DNA of 64,000 bases from Bacteroidota bacterium (GTDB lineage Bacteria > Bacteroidota > Bacteroidia > 2-12-FULL-35-15), in the NCBI GenBank assembly GCA_947479085.1, contig CANJYB010000008.1, positions 92,757 to 156,756 on the forward strand, written 5' to 3'. Made by a program: the position numbers and the translations under genes. This document shows, piece by piece, positions 1 to 8,579 of the stretch; the first letter of the stretch is position 1; every line of letters starts with the position of its first letter. The notes beneath the pieces were generated by a model. The model searched no databases and was not told the DNA's origin. It saw only the letters and a program-made list of their open reading frames with translations.

Positions 1-1763
1 GCAATAGTTATGTATCTTTCTATGGTTACAGTTGTTTTTCGCCCTATCTTTTTACCATTGCACTTTGTACACCATTTTCCACCCTTAATTTTTGAAGCTA
101 TGTCGGTCCAGCGATGTCCGTTTGCACATTCAAATAACAACCTTGAATGATTGTTTTTATAATCCGATGACAAACATTTACCATTATTTCCGGCTGCTAT
201 TTTATAATAGGTTTCAATCGAATCCCTTTGTCTTTCCGCTGCTTTTTTAATAGCACATTTAGGGCACCAGGTTCCCATTTTTATTCCATGGGCTTGTGTT
301 TCCCACACATGTCCCTCTGCACATTCCATTTTTATCCGGGAATTCATGTTTTTATATTCCGTACTCAGGCATTTACCTCCTTTTTCTGTTGCTATGGTAT
401 GGTATATTTCTATCGAATCTCTATACTTCTCTGCTAATTTTAATTTACCGCATTTCGGGCACCAGTTGCCCATTTTAATAGTATTAGGAATGGCTGCCCA
501 TTTATGCCCAAGGCCACATTCAAATTTAAGTTTTGATTTACTGTTAACATATTCTGATGATAAACATTTGCCTCCTTTTAATTCTGCAATCTCCTGGTAC
601 ATTTCGATGGTGTGTCGAGACCTTTCGCCCTTTTTTTTATCAGCACATTTAGGACACCAGCTTCCATTCTTAACATTCGCTCCGGATGCTTTCCATCTAT
701 GTCCTTCAGAACATTCAAAAACCAAATAAATATATCTGCTATTTTTATACTCAAATGAAATACATTTTCCATTATGTGAAGCTGCAATTTTATAGAAAGG
801 TTCTAATGGACCTCTTCTGGTAAGGCCCGCTTGTTTATGGCCGCAAACCGAACACCAACATCCGCTTTTTATGGTTCCTGCAGCAGTTTTCCATCTATGT
901 CCTTCAGCGCATTCAAACTCCAGCTTATCCTTGCTGCTTTTGTATTCAGACGATAAGCATTTGCCTCCTTTTTCAGAAGCAATTTTATGAAACACATCAA
1001 TAGAATCCCGCAGGCTTTCTAAAACACATTCCCGACACCATTGTCCACCTTTAATGTTATGTGTTGTTACAAAAAAATTATGTCCTTTAGCACATTCAAA
1101 TTTAAGTTTGGAAGTGTTCTTAATATAGTTACCGGAGATATACTTACCACCTTTTTGAATAGCAATTGATTTAACAATTGCTATCTGTTCTTTACTGATT
1201 TTCTCCTGTGCACATTCCGGGCACCATCCGCCTCTTTTTATTATGGCTGCATTTGTTTCCCAAACATGATCATTTTCGCAGGAAAAATTTAAACGGGTGC
1301 TATTATTAATATATTTTTCGGCTAAACATTTACCGCCTTTTTTTGCTGCAATTTCATTAAGTTCTTCCAATTGTTGCTTACTAATATCATCAGTAATACA
1401 CGTTCTGCACCAGCCCCCTTCTTTTAATGTTTCAGCTTTGATTACCCAGATATGACCATTCTTACAAATGCAAGCCACATTTCTACTGTCCTTAGGAAAT
1501 TCTTTGGTTAAGCATTCCCCTCCCTTATCTTTTGCAATTTGTTTCAGTTCTTCCAGTATTTCTTCCCTGGTCTTTCTCTTTTTTAAGCATTGTTTACACC
1601 AGGCTCCCTGGTTCACCACTTTATAAGGGCTTTCCCAGCGGTGTCCCTTTTCACACATCCATTCCAACAAACTGTGTTCATCAATATATTCCTTGCTCAA
1701 ACACTTGCCGCCATAGTGTTCGGCCAACTGTTGCATAGTGGTTATGTCAGTAGTAGTTGCCAT
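1..1763 (-). CDS. tandem zinc-ribbon repeat protein, partial (C-terminus beyond window)
   Basis: An uninterrupted minus-strand frame runs from an ATG at 1763 off the left edge (587 codons present). A GGAGG lies about 11 bases before the ATG and supports this start. The protein is nine repeats of about 65 residues, each GGKCLS..Y, then F.C..GH.W, then I..G.WC..C. Every repeat therefore offers a C/H/C/C zinc site plus an extra Cys in nearly all copies. Between repeats lies a short helix-like linker such as EIYHTIATEK. No signal peptide or membrane segment is visible. The pattern resembles the 'probable zinc-ribbon' family (C..GH.W...G.CP.C) that occurs in multi-repeat proteins of bacteria, phages and giant viruses, sometimes joined to endonuclease domains. 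Any catalytic domain would lie outside the window. Nucleic-acid binding is inferred from the fold type only. Confidence 0.85.
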   Translation of the reverse strand, partial: MATTTDITTMQQLAEHYGGKCLSKEYIDEHSLLEWMCEKGHRWESPYKVVNQGAWCKQCLKKRKTREEILEELKQIAKDKGGECLTKEFPKDSRNVACICKNGHIWVIKAETLKEGGWCRTCITDDISKQQLEELNEIAAKKGGKCLAEKYINNSTRLNFSCENDHVWETNAAIIKRGGWCPECAQEKISKEQIAIVKSIAIQKGGKYISGNYIKNTSKLKFECAKGHNFFVTTHNIKGGQWCRECVLESLRDSIDVFHKIASEKGGKCLSSEYKSSKDKLEFECAEGHRWKTAAGTIKSGCWCSVCGHKQAGLTRRGPLEPFYKIAASHNGKCISFEYKNSRYIYLVFECSEGHRWKASGANVKNGSWCPKCADKKKGERSRHTIEMYQEIAELKGGKCLSSEYVNSKSKLKFECGLGHKWAAIPNTIKMGNWCPKCGKLKLAEKYRDSIEIYHTIATEKGGKCLSTEYKNMNSRIKMECAEGHVWETQAHGIKMGTWCPKCAIKKAAERQRDSIETYYKIAAGNNGKCLSSDYKNNHSRLLFECANGHRWTDIASKIKGGKWCTKCNGKKIGRKTTVTIERYITI

Positions 1764-2073
1764 TTCATTAATTCCTCCACCAAAGATAAATAATTCCTGT
1801 AAATTAAATGAATACATTTTTTATAATCCGGTAAATAAAAACTTAACTAAAAGCTATAAACGCTCCCTTTGCACCCGACCCGCGTGAGTATCCTTTTTTT
1901 GATTGGACAGTTAGTAAGGAGCTTTAACCTCCAGATCAGGAAAGGACCGGATTCGGAGGGAGGAGGTGATTAAAAAAAAGATACCGTGCGAGGGCGGGAA
2001 GACAGGTGGATAGAGGGGATAAAGTGTCTGCCCTGATTATTATTATTGTTTCGTCAATCGAATGGAATGTATT
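1764..2073. other. intergenic stretch with a GC-rich patch, no gene seen
   Basis: Between the zinc-repeat gene and the palindrome at 2074 I find no convincing reading frame. Roughly 1860-2030 is noticeably richer in G and C than its surroundings and contains runs such as GGAGGGAGGAGG. I do not recognise it as a known RNA; a remnant of a mobile element or an uncharacterised small RNA is possible. Confidence 0.4.
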
Positions 2074-2106
2074 ACCCCTGTCAGGGTTTTGAACCCTGAC
2101 AGGGGT
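2074..2106. repeat. palindromic REP-like element, copy 1
   Basis: A perfect inverted repeat: CCCCTGTCAGGG, a seven-base loop, then CCCTGACAGGGG. Related palindromes lie at about 45309-45341 and 48490-48518, both directly after genes for T9SS proteins. Here it stands free in an intergenic region. Confidence 0.8.
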
Positions 2107-2122
2107 AGCAGGAAATGGCTAA

Positions 2123-2413
2123 GCAAAGGCAAACACAGAGGGGGGAATAAAAAGGAAGCAAAGGAATATTAATTAAAAAAATGACACACCCCCTACCCCT
2201 CTCGCTTTCGCTAATGCAAACACACAGAGGGGAATAAAAAAAGAAGCAAAACAAATCTTAATAAAGAAAAACACACCCCTACCCCCTCTCGCTTTCGCAA
2301 AGGCAAACACACAGAGGGGAATAAAAAAAGAAGCAGAAAAATATTAATTAAAAAAATGACACACCCCCTACCCCCTCTCGCTTTCGCTAATGCAAACACA
2401 CAGAGGGGAATAA
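2123..2413. repeat. tandem repeat, 87-89 bp unit, three full copies plus a partial one
   Basis: Units begin at 2123, 2210, 2297 and 2386. Each carries an ACACAGAGGGGAATAAAA segment, an A-rich stretch, then CACACCCCCTACCCC and CTCTCGCTTTCGC. The GAGGGG and CCCCTCTC blocks can pair, so each unit can fold. The GCAAAGG/GCTAATG variant alternates between successive units, which suggests that the pair is the unit of amplification. Apparent reading frames in it are repeat artefacts. Confidence 0.85.
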
Positions 2414-2456
2414 TTACATTCAGGTAAACATTCCCGCTATTCATCGCATCGGGAGA

Positions 2457-2484
2457 TTGTGCAACTATTTATTAGTTACTTTTG
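2457..2484 (+). promoter_or_regulatory. Bacteroidota-type promoter of the His-rich lipoprotein gene
   Basis: TACTTTTG at 2477-2484 matches the -7 consensus TAnnTTTG; TTG at 2457-2459 sits at a suitable -33 distance. The ATG is at 2513. Confidence 0.55.
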
Positions 2485-2512
2485 TACATATAAATTTAAA
2501 ATCTATACGAAA

Positions 2513-3001
2513 ATGAAAAAATCAATTATCCTTTTAGCCGCAGCAGTTCTAGGAATTGCGGGCTTACAGTCGTGTAAAAAAGAACACCATCCTCCTGTAC
2601 CTGTTACTACTGATTTGAACATTACGCTGAAGCAAAACGAAGCGTACACATTTACTTTGCCTGCCAACCCTACTCCAATACCTTATAAAATTACCAGCCA
2701 GGCGGGGCATTACAGCATAAGCGAAGTATCGAAAGATGCATCAGGAAATACTGTGTACCTATATACTCCTGCTTTAAATTATACAGGGACTGATAAAGTG
2801 AGTGTGGCTGATACCAAAGATGGCGGACCTGACCATGGAAATGGCGGTGGGTGCGGACATCATCATGGCGGCCACGAGGGCAATGATGGTGATGAGGATG
2901 ATGTGCAACCGAATATTGTTAATATTAATTTTACAATTGGTACCGGCACTACCACCAATACAACTGCCACAGAGCATACCGTTTTTACCCCTAGTTTTTA
3001 G
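2513..3001 (+). CDS. small His-rich lipoprotein of unknown function
   Basis: The start is the ATG that opens MKKSIILLAAAVLGIAG, giving 162 residues. The N-terminus is a lipoprotein signal with the acceptor Cys in LQSC (about residue 21), followed by KKEHHPP, so the protein is probably anchored in the envelope. The middle is a beta-rich domain of about 80 residues. Residues around 110-130 form a metal-binding-looking loop, GGGCGHHHGGHEGNDGDEDD, with five His and several acidic residues; a Thr-rich C-terminus follows. No family recognised; metal binding is inferred from composition. It has its own promoter and is followed by a strong hairpin. Confidence 0.75.
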   Translation: MKKSIILLAAAVLGIAGLQSCKKEHHPPVPVTTDLNITLKQNEAYTFTLPANPTPIPYKITSQAGHYSISEVSKDASGNTVYLYTPALNYTGTDKVSVADTKDGGPDHGNGGGCGHHHGGHEGNDGDEDDVQPNIVNINFTIGTGTTTNTTATEHTVFTPSF

Positions 3002-3029
3002 TTTATAGTTTGTGATTATAGTTTGAATG

Positions 3030-3062
3030 AACCGCTGCCTTAAAAAGCAGCGGTTTTTTTTG
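3030..3062 (+). terminator. rho-independent terminator after the His-rich lipoprotein gene
   Basis: ACCGCTGC and GCAGCGGT stems around a TTAAAAA loop, followed by eight T. It ends just before the mtaB promoter box, so it separates the two transcription units. It also shows that the longer upstream reading of mtaB is not the real start. Confidence 0.85.
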
Positions 3063-3070
3063 TACTTTCG
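3063..3070 (+). promoter_or_regulatory. putative -7 box of mtaB
   Basis: TACTTTCG, one mismatch from TAnnTTTG, lies 10 bases before the mtaB ATG. No clear -33 element was found, because that position falls in the terminator hairpin. Confidence 0.35.
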
Positions 3071-3080
3071 CAGTCCAAAA

Positions 3081-4421
3081 ATGACAAAAAAAGTAGCATT
3101 TCATACATTAGGTTGTAAACTGAATTTTTCGGAAACGAGCACCATTGCGCGTTTGTTCGAAGAACAGGATTATCAGAAGGTGGATTTTAAAGAGCCTTCG
3201 GATATTTATGTTATCAATACCTGTTCGGTAACAGCCAATGCGGACAAGGAATGTAAGCTGATAGTAAAATCAGCATTGAGTGTTTCGCCCGATGCGTACA
3301 TAGTGGTAGTGGGATGTTATGCCCAGCTGAAACCGGAAGAAATAGCCAACATAGAAGGTGTGGATTTAGTATTAGGTGCTTCTGAGAAATTCAAATTATT
3401 GAACTACCTGAACGACCTTACCAAGAAAACGAAAGCGGAAATATACAGTTGCGAAATAGAGGAAGCCAACTTTTTTGTGGATTCCTATTCCTTTGGCGAC
3501 CGTACCCGTGTGTTCCTGAAAGTGCAGGATGGCTGCGATTACAATTGTTCGTTTTGTACCATTCCTTTGGCTAGAGGTAAAAGCCGCAGCGACAGTATCG
3601 AAAATGCGGTGAACAATGCAAAGAAAGTTGCTGAACAGGGTAAAAAGGAAATAGTGCTGACGGGTGTTAACCTTGGGGATTTTGGGAAAGGAGGGGCGAG
3701 AGCCGGTGACGAAGGACGAGGGACGAGAGATACTTTTTTAGAATTGGTAAAGGAAATGGACAAGGTGGAAGGGATAGAACGTATACGGATTTCGTCCATT
3801 GAACCCAACCTGCTGAAAGATGAGACGATTGAATATGTTTCCAAATCGGCCCGTTTTGTTCCTCATTTTCATATTCCATTACAATCAGGAAGTAATAAAA
3901 TACTGAAAGCCATGCGCAGGAGATACCTTCGGGAACTCTATGCCGACAGGGTAGCTACCATCAAATCGCTGATGCCGCATTGCTGCATTGGTGTGGATGT
4001 GATCGTTGGTTTTCCGGGAGAAACGGATGAAGATTTCCTGGAAACCTATAATTTCCTGAATGAATTAAACATTTCTTACCTGCATGTTTTTACCTATTCC
4101 GAACGTGATAATACAGATGCTATACTGCTGAAAAATGTGGTTCCGGTAGCTGTTCGCAAAAAAAGAAATAAAATGTTGCGCATACTATCCGCTAAAAAAC
4201 TTCGTAGTTTTTATGAAGCGCACTTGGGCGAAACCCGCACCGTATTGTTCGAAGCCGACCACAAGGAAGGTTTTATGCATGGCTTTACAGATAATTATAT
4301 TAAGGTGAAAACTCCTTATAACCCAGCCTTGATTAACCAATTGAGAGAAGTAACCCTTGATGCTTTGGATGCAGATGGTGAAGTGTTGGTGAGTTTTTTG
4401 GAGAAGGAATTAGTGGGGTGA
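3081..4421 (+). CDS. mtaB: tRNA t6A37 methylthiotransferase MtaB
   Basis: Radical-SAM enzyme that adds a methylthio group to N6-threonylcarbamoyladenosine at position 37 of tRNAs. The 446-residue product has the family order. First comes the N-terminal UPF0004 domain with cluster cysteines (TLGCKLN, NTCSVT, GCYAQ). Then comes the radical-SAM core with the CxxxCxxC motif in DGCDYNCSFC (about residues 150-160), and a TRAM-like C-terminus ending near HGFTDNYIKVK. The ATG at 3081 starts directly at the conserved MTKKVAFHTLGC. Between TGVNLGDFGKG and FLELVKEMDKV lies an extra Gly/Arg-rich insertion (GARAGDEGRGTRD) absent from the usual family pattern. Cytosolic, monocistronic. Confidence 0.93.
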   Translation: MTKKVAFHTLGCKLNFSETSTIARLFEEQDYQKVDFKEPSDIYVINTCSVTANADKECKLIVKSALSVSPDAYIVVVGCYAQLKPEEIANIEGVDLVLGASEKFKLLNYLNDLTKKTKAEIYSCEIEEANFFVDSYSFGDRTRVFLKVQDGCDYNCSFCTIPLARGKSRSDSIENAVNNAKKVAEQGKKEIVLTGVNLGDFGKGGARAGDEGRGTRDTFLELVKEMDKVEGIERIRISSIEPNLLKDETIEYVSKSARFVPHFHIPLQSGSNKILKAMRRRYLRELYADRVATIKSLMPHCCIGVDVIVGFPGETDEDFLETYNFLNELNISYLHVFTYSERDNTDAILLKNVVPVAVRKKRNKMLRILSAKKLRSFYEAHLGETRTVLFEADHKEGFMHGFTDNYIKVKTPYNPALINQLREVTLDALDADGEVLVSFLEKELVG

Positions 4422-4441
4422 TGGAGAAAGTAATTCTGATT

Positions 4442-4537
4442 TAACCGCAGAGAAAAAGGAGGAATTCGAAGAGAGCCGGGGAGACAAGTTATATTTTCTG
4501 CGGCTCTCTAATTTTCTCAGCGTTTCTCTGCGGTTTA
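4442..4537. repeat. 96-bp palindromic element (MITE-like) after mtaB
   Basis: The outer arms AACCGCAGAGAAA and TTTCTCTGCGGTT face each other, with inner arms GAGAGCCG (about 4474) and CGGCTCTC (about 4501). The whole could form one long imperfect hairpin. It may end mtaB transcription, or be a small non-autonomous repeat. The rest of 4422-4687 holds only the promoter box at 4649. Confidence 0.7.
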
Positions 4538-4648
4538 TTTCAAATCTCTTCTGAACAATTTTTCAACAATATTTTTTGCAATCAGCACAATTTCAATCAT
4601 TTATTATTAACAACCAAAACACACTCCTTATACAGCCTCCCTTCTGAC

Positions 4649-4656
4649 TATATTTG
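4649..4656 (+). promoter_or_regulatory. putative -7 box of the condensin-like operon
   Basis: TATATTTG fits TAnnTTTG and lies 31 bases before the ATG of the ATPase gene. No convincing -33 element is seen. Confidence 0.4.
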
Positions 4657-4687
4657 AGCATTAAATAATTTTATATAACTATAAAAG

Positions 4688-7372
4688 ATGCTTACAAGAA
4701 TATCGTTAATCAACTCGAAAGGTTACGGAAAAGCCGAACTGAAATTAGACAACTGCGACTCCCTTCAGTTGGTAGGGCCCAATAATATCGGGAAAAGTAC
4801 GTTGATTTATGCATTGAACTTTTTGTTCATTGTGGACGGACAGAAAATGTCGTTCAGTGGGCAACGTAAAGGGGATAAGGAAACCATTCACCATTATTTC
4901 CCGACTCATAATAAAAGTTTCCTGGTGTTTGAAGTTAACAAGCAGGGGTATTACTGTATCCTCGTAAAAGCAACTACTGAATGGGAACTGGAGTATTACA
5001 AGATAGAAAGCGAATACAACGAAGAGTTCTTTTTCGACAGCCAGGAAAAGCACCGTATCCGTAGCTTTGATGAAATAGAAATGGTATTAAACTCCAAAGG
5101 TGTTGAGTATAGAAAATATGCTAATAAAACAGAGGTGTTTAACGAAGTATACAAAAGAGGAAAAAACAACAATGCAGTGGTATGGCTGGAAGATGCTGTA
5201 AAAACGGATGGTTTGAGTAATAACTTCTCTAAGATTTACCGTTACTTAATCAACTCCAAGTTGATTACCAACAAAACCCTTAAGGATTCGTTGATTATAG
5301 CGGATAACAGGGAGAATGAAGGGTTGAACTTTTCGCAACGAAACAAAACAGATATTCTTAGTTTATTAAAAGCAAATCAGGAAATACGCAATATAAAAGG
5401 CATTCAGCACGACTTCCTTGAATTCAGAGAAACCGTTCGTGTGTTTAATTCAAAATCAAAAATAGTAAGTGAATTGCTTTACTCTTTTAATAAAGCCTAT
5501 ATCACTGCTATTCCGCAGTTTGAAAACACCATCGTGGAAAAAGGACAAGGTGTTACTTCCATTCAAAATGAAATAAACGAAATACTTCAGCCAAAAGAGT
5601 TGGATTTTGCAACCCGCATAGGTGAAAAGAAATCGGATATAAAAAACAAAACCAATTATTACCTGGATAAACAGGCAGAACTAAACGAAATCAATAAGTT
5701 TGAAACCATCGACTTTTTGACCGAACAGTTAAAAAACCTGGACAAATCGCGTAAGGAGATTGAGTCGCGTATTACTACCATTGAATCTCAGAAACTTTCG
5801 AGCAAACAATTGGAAATGCGTTTGGATAAAATCAATCAGCAGATTGCCATTACCGAAAAACAAATTGATGGTTACAATAACTTATTAATCCATAAAATTT
5901 CGGATGATGAGGATGTGAAGAAACTATTAAACACTGTCCTTTCGGAACAGGTTGCAAGTTTATCGAGCAAACAGATTAAAAAACCTATCAAGAAAATCTC
6001 TAACAAATTAATGAGCATTTTTGATGGAGAGATTGATATTTCGAAAGGCTTAATATTAAAAGAATTCAAATCCATCAAGGAATTTAAAGATGAATTGAAA
6101 GCGTTGGAGCACGAGAAAAACCAAACGCTGGAATTGTTAAAAGTAGTTACTGACAAGGAAAAAACAGATTCGAAGTTAAAACAGATTATTGTTGACATCG
6201 AAGAGATAAAAGAGAAAATCAAAAAGATTGTGAGCAAACCACAATTGGAGAAACACCTTGCTTCTGTGCAGGCAGAAATTAAGAAATTAACAGGAGAGCA
6301 AAACGATCTGGATGAATCATTAAAAGATTTGGTGAAAGAGATTGCTCAGAAACAAATTGCTTTGGAAGCGTTGCAGGATGAGCGAAGAAACTTTGAAGTT
6401 CGCTTGAAAGAACTGAAAGAACGCAAAATGGAAGTGGAAACCATCACCGACATTGAGCCGACTGAATTTGAAACCACCGACAACTTAGATCACATTTACC
6501 AGAAAATACGCATCCACCAAAATGACAGGATGGATATTAAACTGAACAAAGGCAGAGTGTTCGATAGTTTGAAAAACAAACTGAACAATGACATTGCCGA
6601 TGAGGAAGAGTTCATCAAATTTGTACAGGAAGAAATTCTTTGTTTGAGTGATAAAGAAAGAAGTATTGATGGTTTGTTGCAAAGTATCTCCATGCAGTTT
6701 GCTACACCTGCTCATGCGCTTATTAAACGTTACGAAGAGTTCAAACAATTTGTTTACACAAAATTTAATACCAAACTTTCTAAAACTCGCATCTCCAACA
6801 TCGAATCGATGAGAGTAGAGTTATTGGATAACGAAAGAATCATTGGTGAGTTAAAACAAATCAGCGCGATACAGGAGTTCAACGGGCAAATGAGTTTTGA
6901 ATTTGACCAATCGGAAAACTTAAAAACATTGAACAGCTACCTGGATACCGGTAAGAAAATAAACTTTGATGAATTGTTCAACATCCAGTTGGTATTGACT
7001 ATACAGGGAAGTGAAAAACATGTGGACCTTGCCAACCAGGTGGAATCGGACGGAACAGACAGGATGATTCGTTTGGTAATGATTATGTCCATCATCAACC
7101 GTTTGGCGGTAACCGATGAGGAAAACAAAATTGTTCTCTTTATAGATGAAGTAGCAACCATTGATAAACAAAACCGTCCGGAGATTGTGAAGTTCTGTAA
7201 CGAACATTTCTTCATCCCTATTTTTGCGGCACCGGATGCAGTGGAAGGATTCAACAAATACTATTTTATCTATCCTTCCAAAAACAAAATCAACATCAAT
7301 GAAAAGCAAAATGCTATTGTAGTTGAGAAAAACGGAGTGATAGAAAAGATTGCTAAAAAAGTAAAGTCATAA
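4688..7372 (+). CDS. SMC/MukB-like ATPase of a condensin-type complex
   Basis: An 894-residue ABC-type ATPase with SMC architecture. Walker A GPNNIGKST lies at residues 30-38. A long charged coiled coil covers roughly residues 270-650, with its turn near residues 410-470. A degenerate signature SDGTD follows at about 787-791, and Walker B IVLFIDE at 815-821. It lacks the long arms of MukB and is shorter than typical JetC proteins. The next two genes encode kleisin-like and MukE-like proteins, which places it in the MukB/MksB/JetC group rather than with RecN or SbcC. In that group the ATPase entraps or extrudes DNA. It opens a tight operon (13-bp gap to the next gene). Whether it serves chromosome organisation or plasmid/phage defence cannot be told from sequence. 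Confidence 0.78.
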   Translation: MLTRISLINSKGYGKAELKLDNCDSLQLVGPNNIGKSTLIYALNFLFIVDGQKMSFSGQRKGDKETIHHYFPTHNKSFLVFEVNKQGYYCILVKATTEWELEYYKIESEYNEEFFFDSQEKHRIRSFDEIEMVLNSKGVEYRKYANKTEVFNEVYKRGKNNNAVVWLEDAVKTDGLSNNFSKIYRYLINSKLITNKTLKDSLIIADNRENEGLNFSQRNKTDILSLLKANQEIRNIKGIQHDFLEFRETVRVFNSKSKIVSELLYSFNKAYITAIPQFENTIVEKGQGVTSIQNEINEILQPKELDFATRIGEKKSDIKNKTNYYLDKQAELNEINKFETIDFLTEQLKNLDKSRKEIESRITTIESQKLSSKQLEMRLDKINQQIAITEKQIDGYNNLLIHKISDDEDVKKLLNTVLSEQVASLSSKQIKKPIKKISNKLMSIFDGEIDISKGLILKEFKSIKEFKDELKALEHEKNQTLELLKVVTDKEKTDSKLKQIIVDIEEIKEKIKKIVSKPQLEKHLASVQAEIKKLTGEQNDLDESLKDLVKEIAQKQIALEALQDERRNFEVRLKELKERKMEVETITDIEPTEFETTDNLDHIYQKIRIHQNDRMDIKLNKGRVFDSLKNKLNNDIADEEEFIKFVQEEILCLSDKERSIDGLLQSISMQFATPAHALIKRYEEFKQFVYTKFNTKLSKTRISNIESMRVELLDNERIIGELKQISAIQEFNGQMSFEFDQSENLKTLNSYLDTGKKINFDELFNIQLVLTIQGSEKHVDLANQVESDGTDRMIRLVMIMSIINRLAVTDEENKIVLFIDEVATIDKQNRPEIVKFCNEHFFIPIFAAPDAVEGFNKYYFIYPSKNKININEKQNAIVVEKNGVIEKIAKKVKS

Positions 7373-7385
7373 TTAAACTATTAAA

Positions 7386-8579
7386 ATGAAGGCAGAACCA
7401 AGAACCGTACTCCGATTTTTATTAGAGTATTTTGATATAATAAAGGACCTGTTTGATACTCAGACAAAGGACAACATCATTACCTACGAGGTAATGAATG
7501 AAATTACATCCAAACATAAAATGGATGTAAAGATTCAGTTGCTGGAATACAAAATCATAAGCAATGTGGCGGAGAACTACCAGTTTCGTCCTGTATTTGC
7601 CAGCCTTATTGAATTTATCCTGAGCGAATTCAAACCGATGCTACCCGAAACCATTGAAAAGTATCATGTTTCAATTGGTGAATTGTTTCGCAAAATACGT
7701 GAGAACATCAATGGAGATAAAGTAATTTTGAATCAACGGATAACAGAGTTAAGCAATGAAATTAATAATTTCTATGAATCAGTTGAAAAGAATACACTTG
7801 CATTATTGAATGAAACACGTGAATTAAAAGCAAATGTAAAAAAAGTGGATTACCGGGAAAAGATCATTCGTGCTTCCCGATGGATTGACGAATACATCAT
7901 CCCGCTTAATAAAATCCTGGATTTGAATCATTCCACTTCATTAACTACCAAGCTATACGAAGTATCGGAATATACTAATCGTTATCGTTTGAATTTTGAT
8001 GATGAAAGTACGCGTATACAGTTTGAGAAACTTTATTTCTCGTTGATACAAGTGAATGATAATTTGTTGCGCCAGTCAAAAATACTGACCAATGAATTAT
8101 TGCCATTGATTGAGCGCATTCGTACCGAATCTATTATTCTTACCGGTTGGATTAATTTCTTAAAAGCACCTCATAAGAAAAAAGTGCCGAAAATACTGGA
8201 ATCAAAAAGAAATTACATTTACTCAAAAGATACGTTCTTTAATGCTGCTGAATTTTTTGATGCATTTAAAAATGATGTGGATGTATTTATTGAAGACGAA
8301 GAATACGAAGATGAAAAATGGATTTTTGATAAACAACTTTATAAAGACAAGTTAAAGGATAATTTACCGGTAACGGATTTCTTTAAATGGTGTAATAAAA
8401 CATTGAAAGAAGACTATAAAAAAGTAGAGATTGAAAAATTCTTTGCTTTAACATCATTAGCTTTTGATGATGACCTTCAGTTGGAATACCCTGTGAAAGC
8501 AGAGTTTGATAAAATAAAAATAAACGATTTAACATTAACAGTACCAAAAATTACAATCAATAATCATGGAATATCCTAA
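7386..8579 (+). CDS. kleisin-like (MukF/MksF/JetA-type) condensin subunit
   Basis: A 397-residue, almost entirely helical, charged protein. Its N-terminal 100 residues look like a winged-helix segment (YEVMNEITSKHKMDVKIQLLEYKIISNV). The middle is helical (ELSNEINNFYESVEKNTLALLNETRELKANVKKV), and an acidic C-terminal region (DVDVFIEDEEYEDEKW) precedes a short last domain. There is no signal peptide and no enzymatic motif. Position directly after an SMC-type ATPase and overlapping a MukE-like gene by 14 bp, together with length and helical design, supports a kleisin role. Sequence identity to MukF itself is not evident by eye, so this call rests partly on context. Confidence 0.65.
   Translation: MKAEPRTVLRFLLEYFDIIKDLFDTQTKDNIITYEVMNEITSKHKMDVKIQLLEYKIISNVAENYQFRPVFASLIEFILSEFKPMLPETIEKYHVSIGELFRKIRENINGDKVILNQRITELSNEINNFYESVEKNTLALLNETRELKANVKKVDYREKIIRASRWIDEYIIPLNKILDLNHSTSLTTKLYEVSEYTNRYRLNFDDESTRIQFEKLYFSLIQVNDNLLRQSKILTNELLPLIERIRTESIILTGWINFLKAPHKKKVPKILESKRNYIYSKDTFFNAAEFFDAFKNDVDVFIEDEEYEDEKWIFDKQLYKDKLKDNLPVTDFFKWCNKTLKEDYKKVEIEKFFALTSLAFDDDLQLEYPVKAEFDKIKINDLTLTVPKITINNHGIS

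Noticed and set aside
2211..2444. A hydrophobic 77-residue minus-strand frame
   Set aside because: It is a translation of the 87-bp tandem repeat; the segments recur only because the DNA does.
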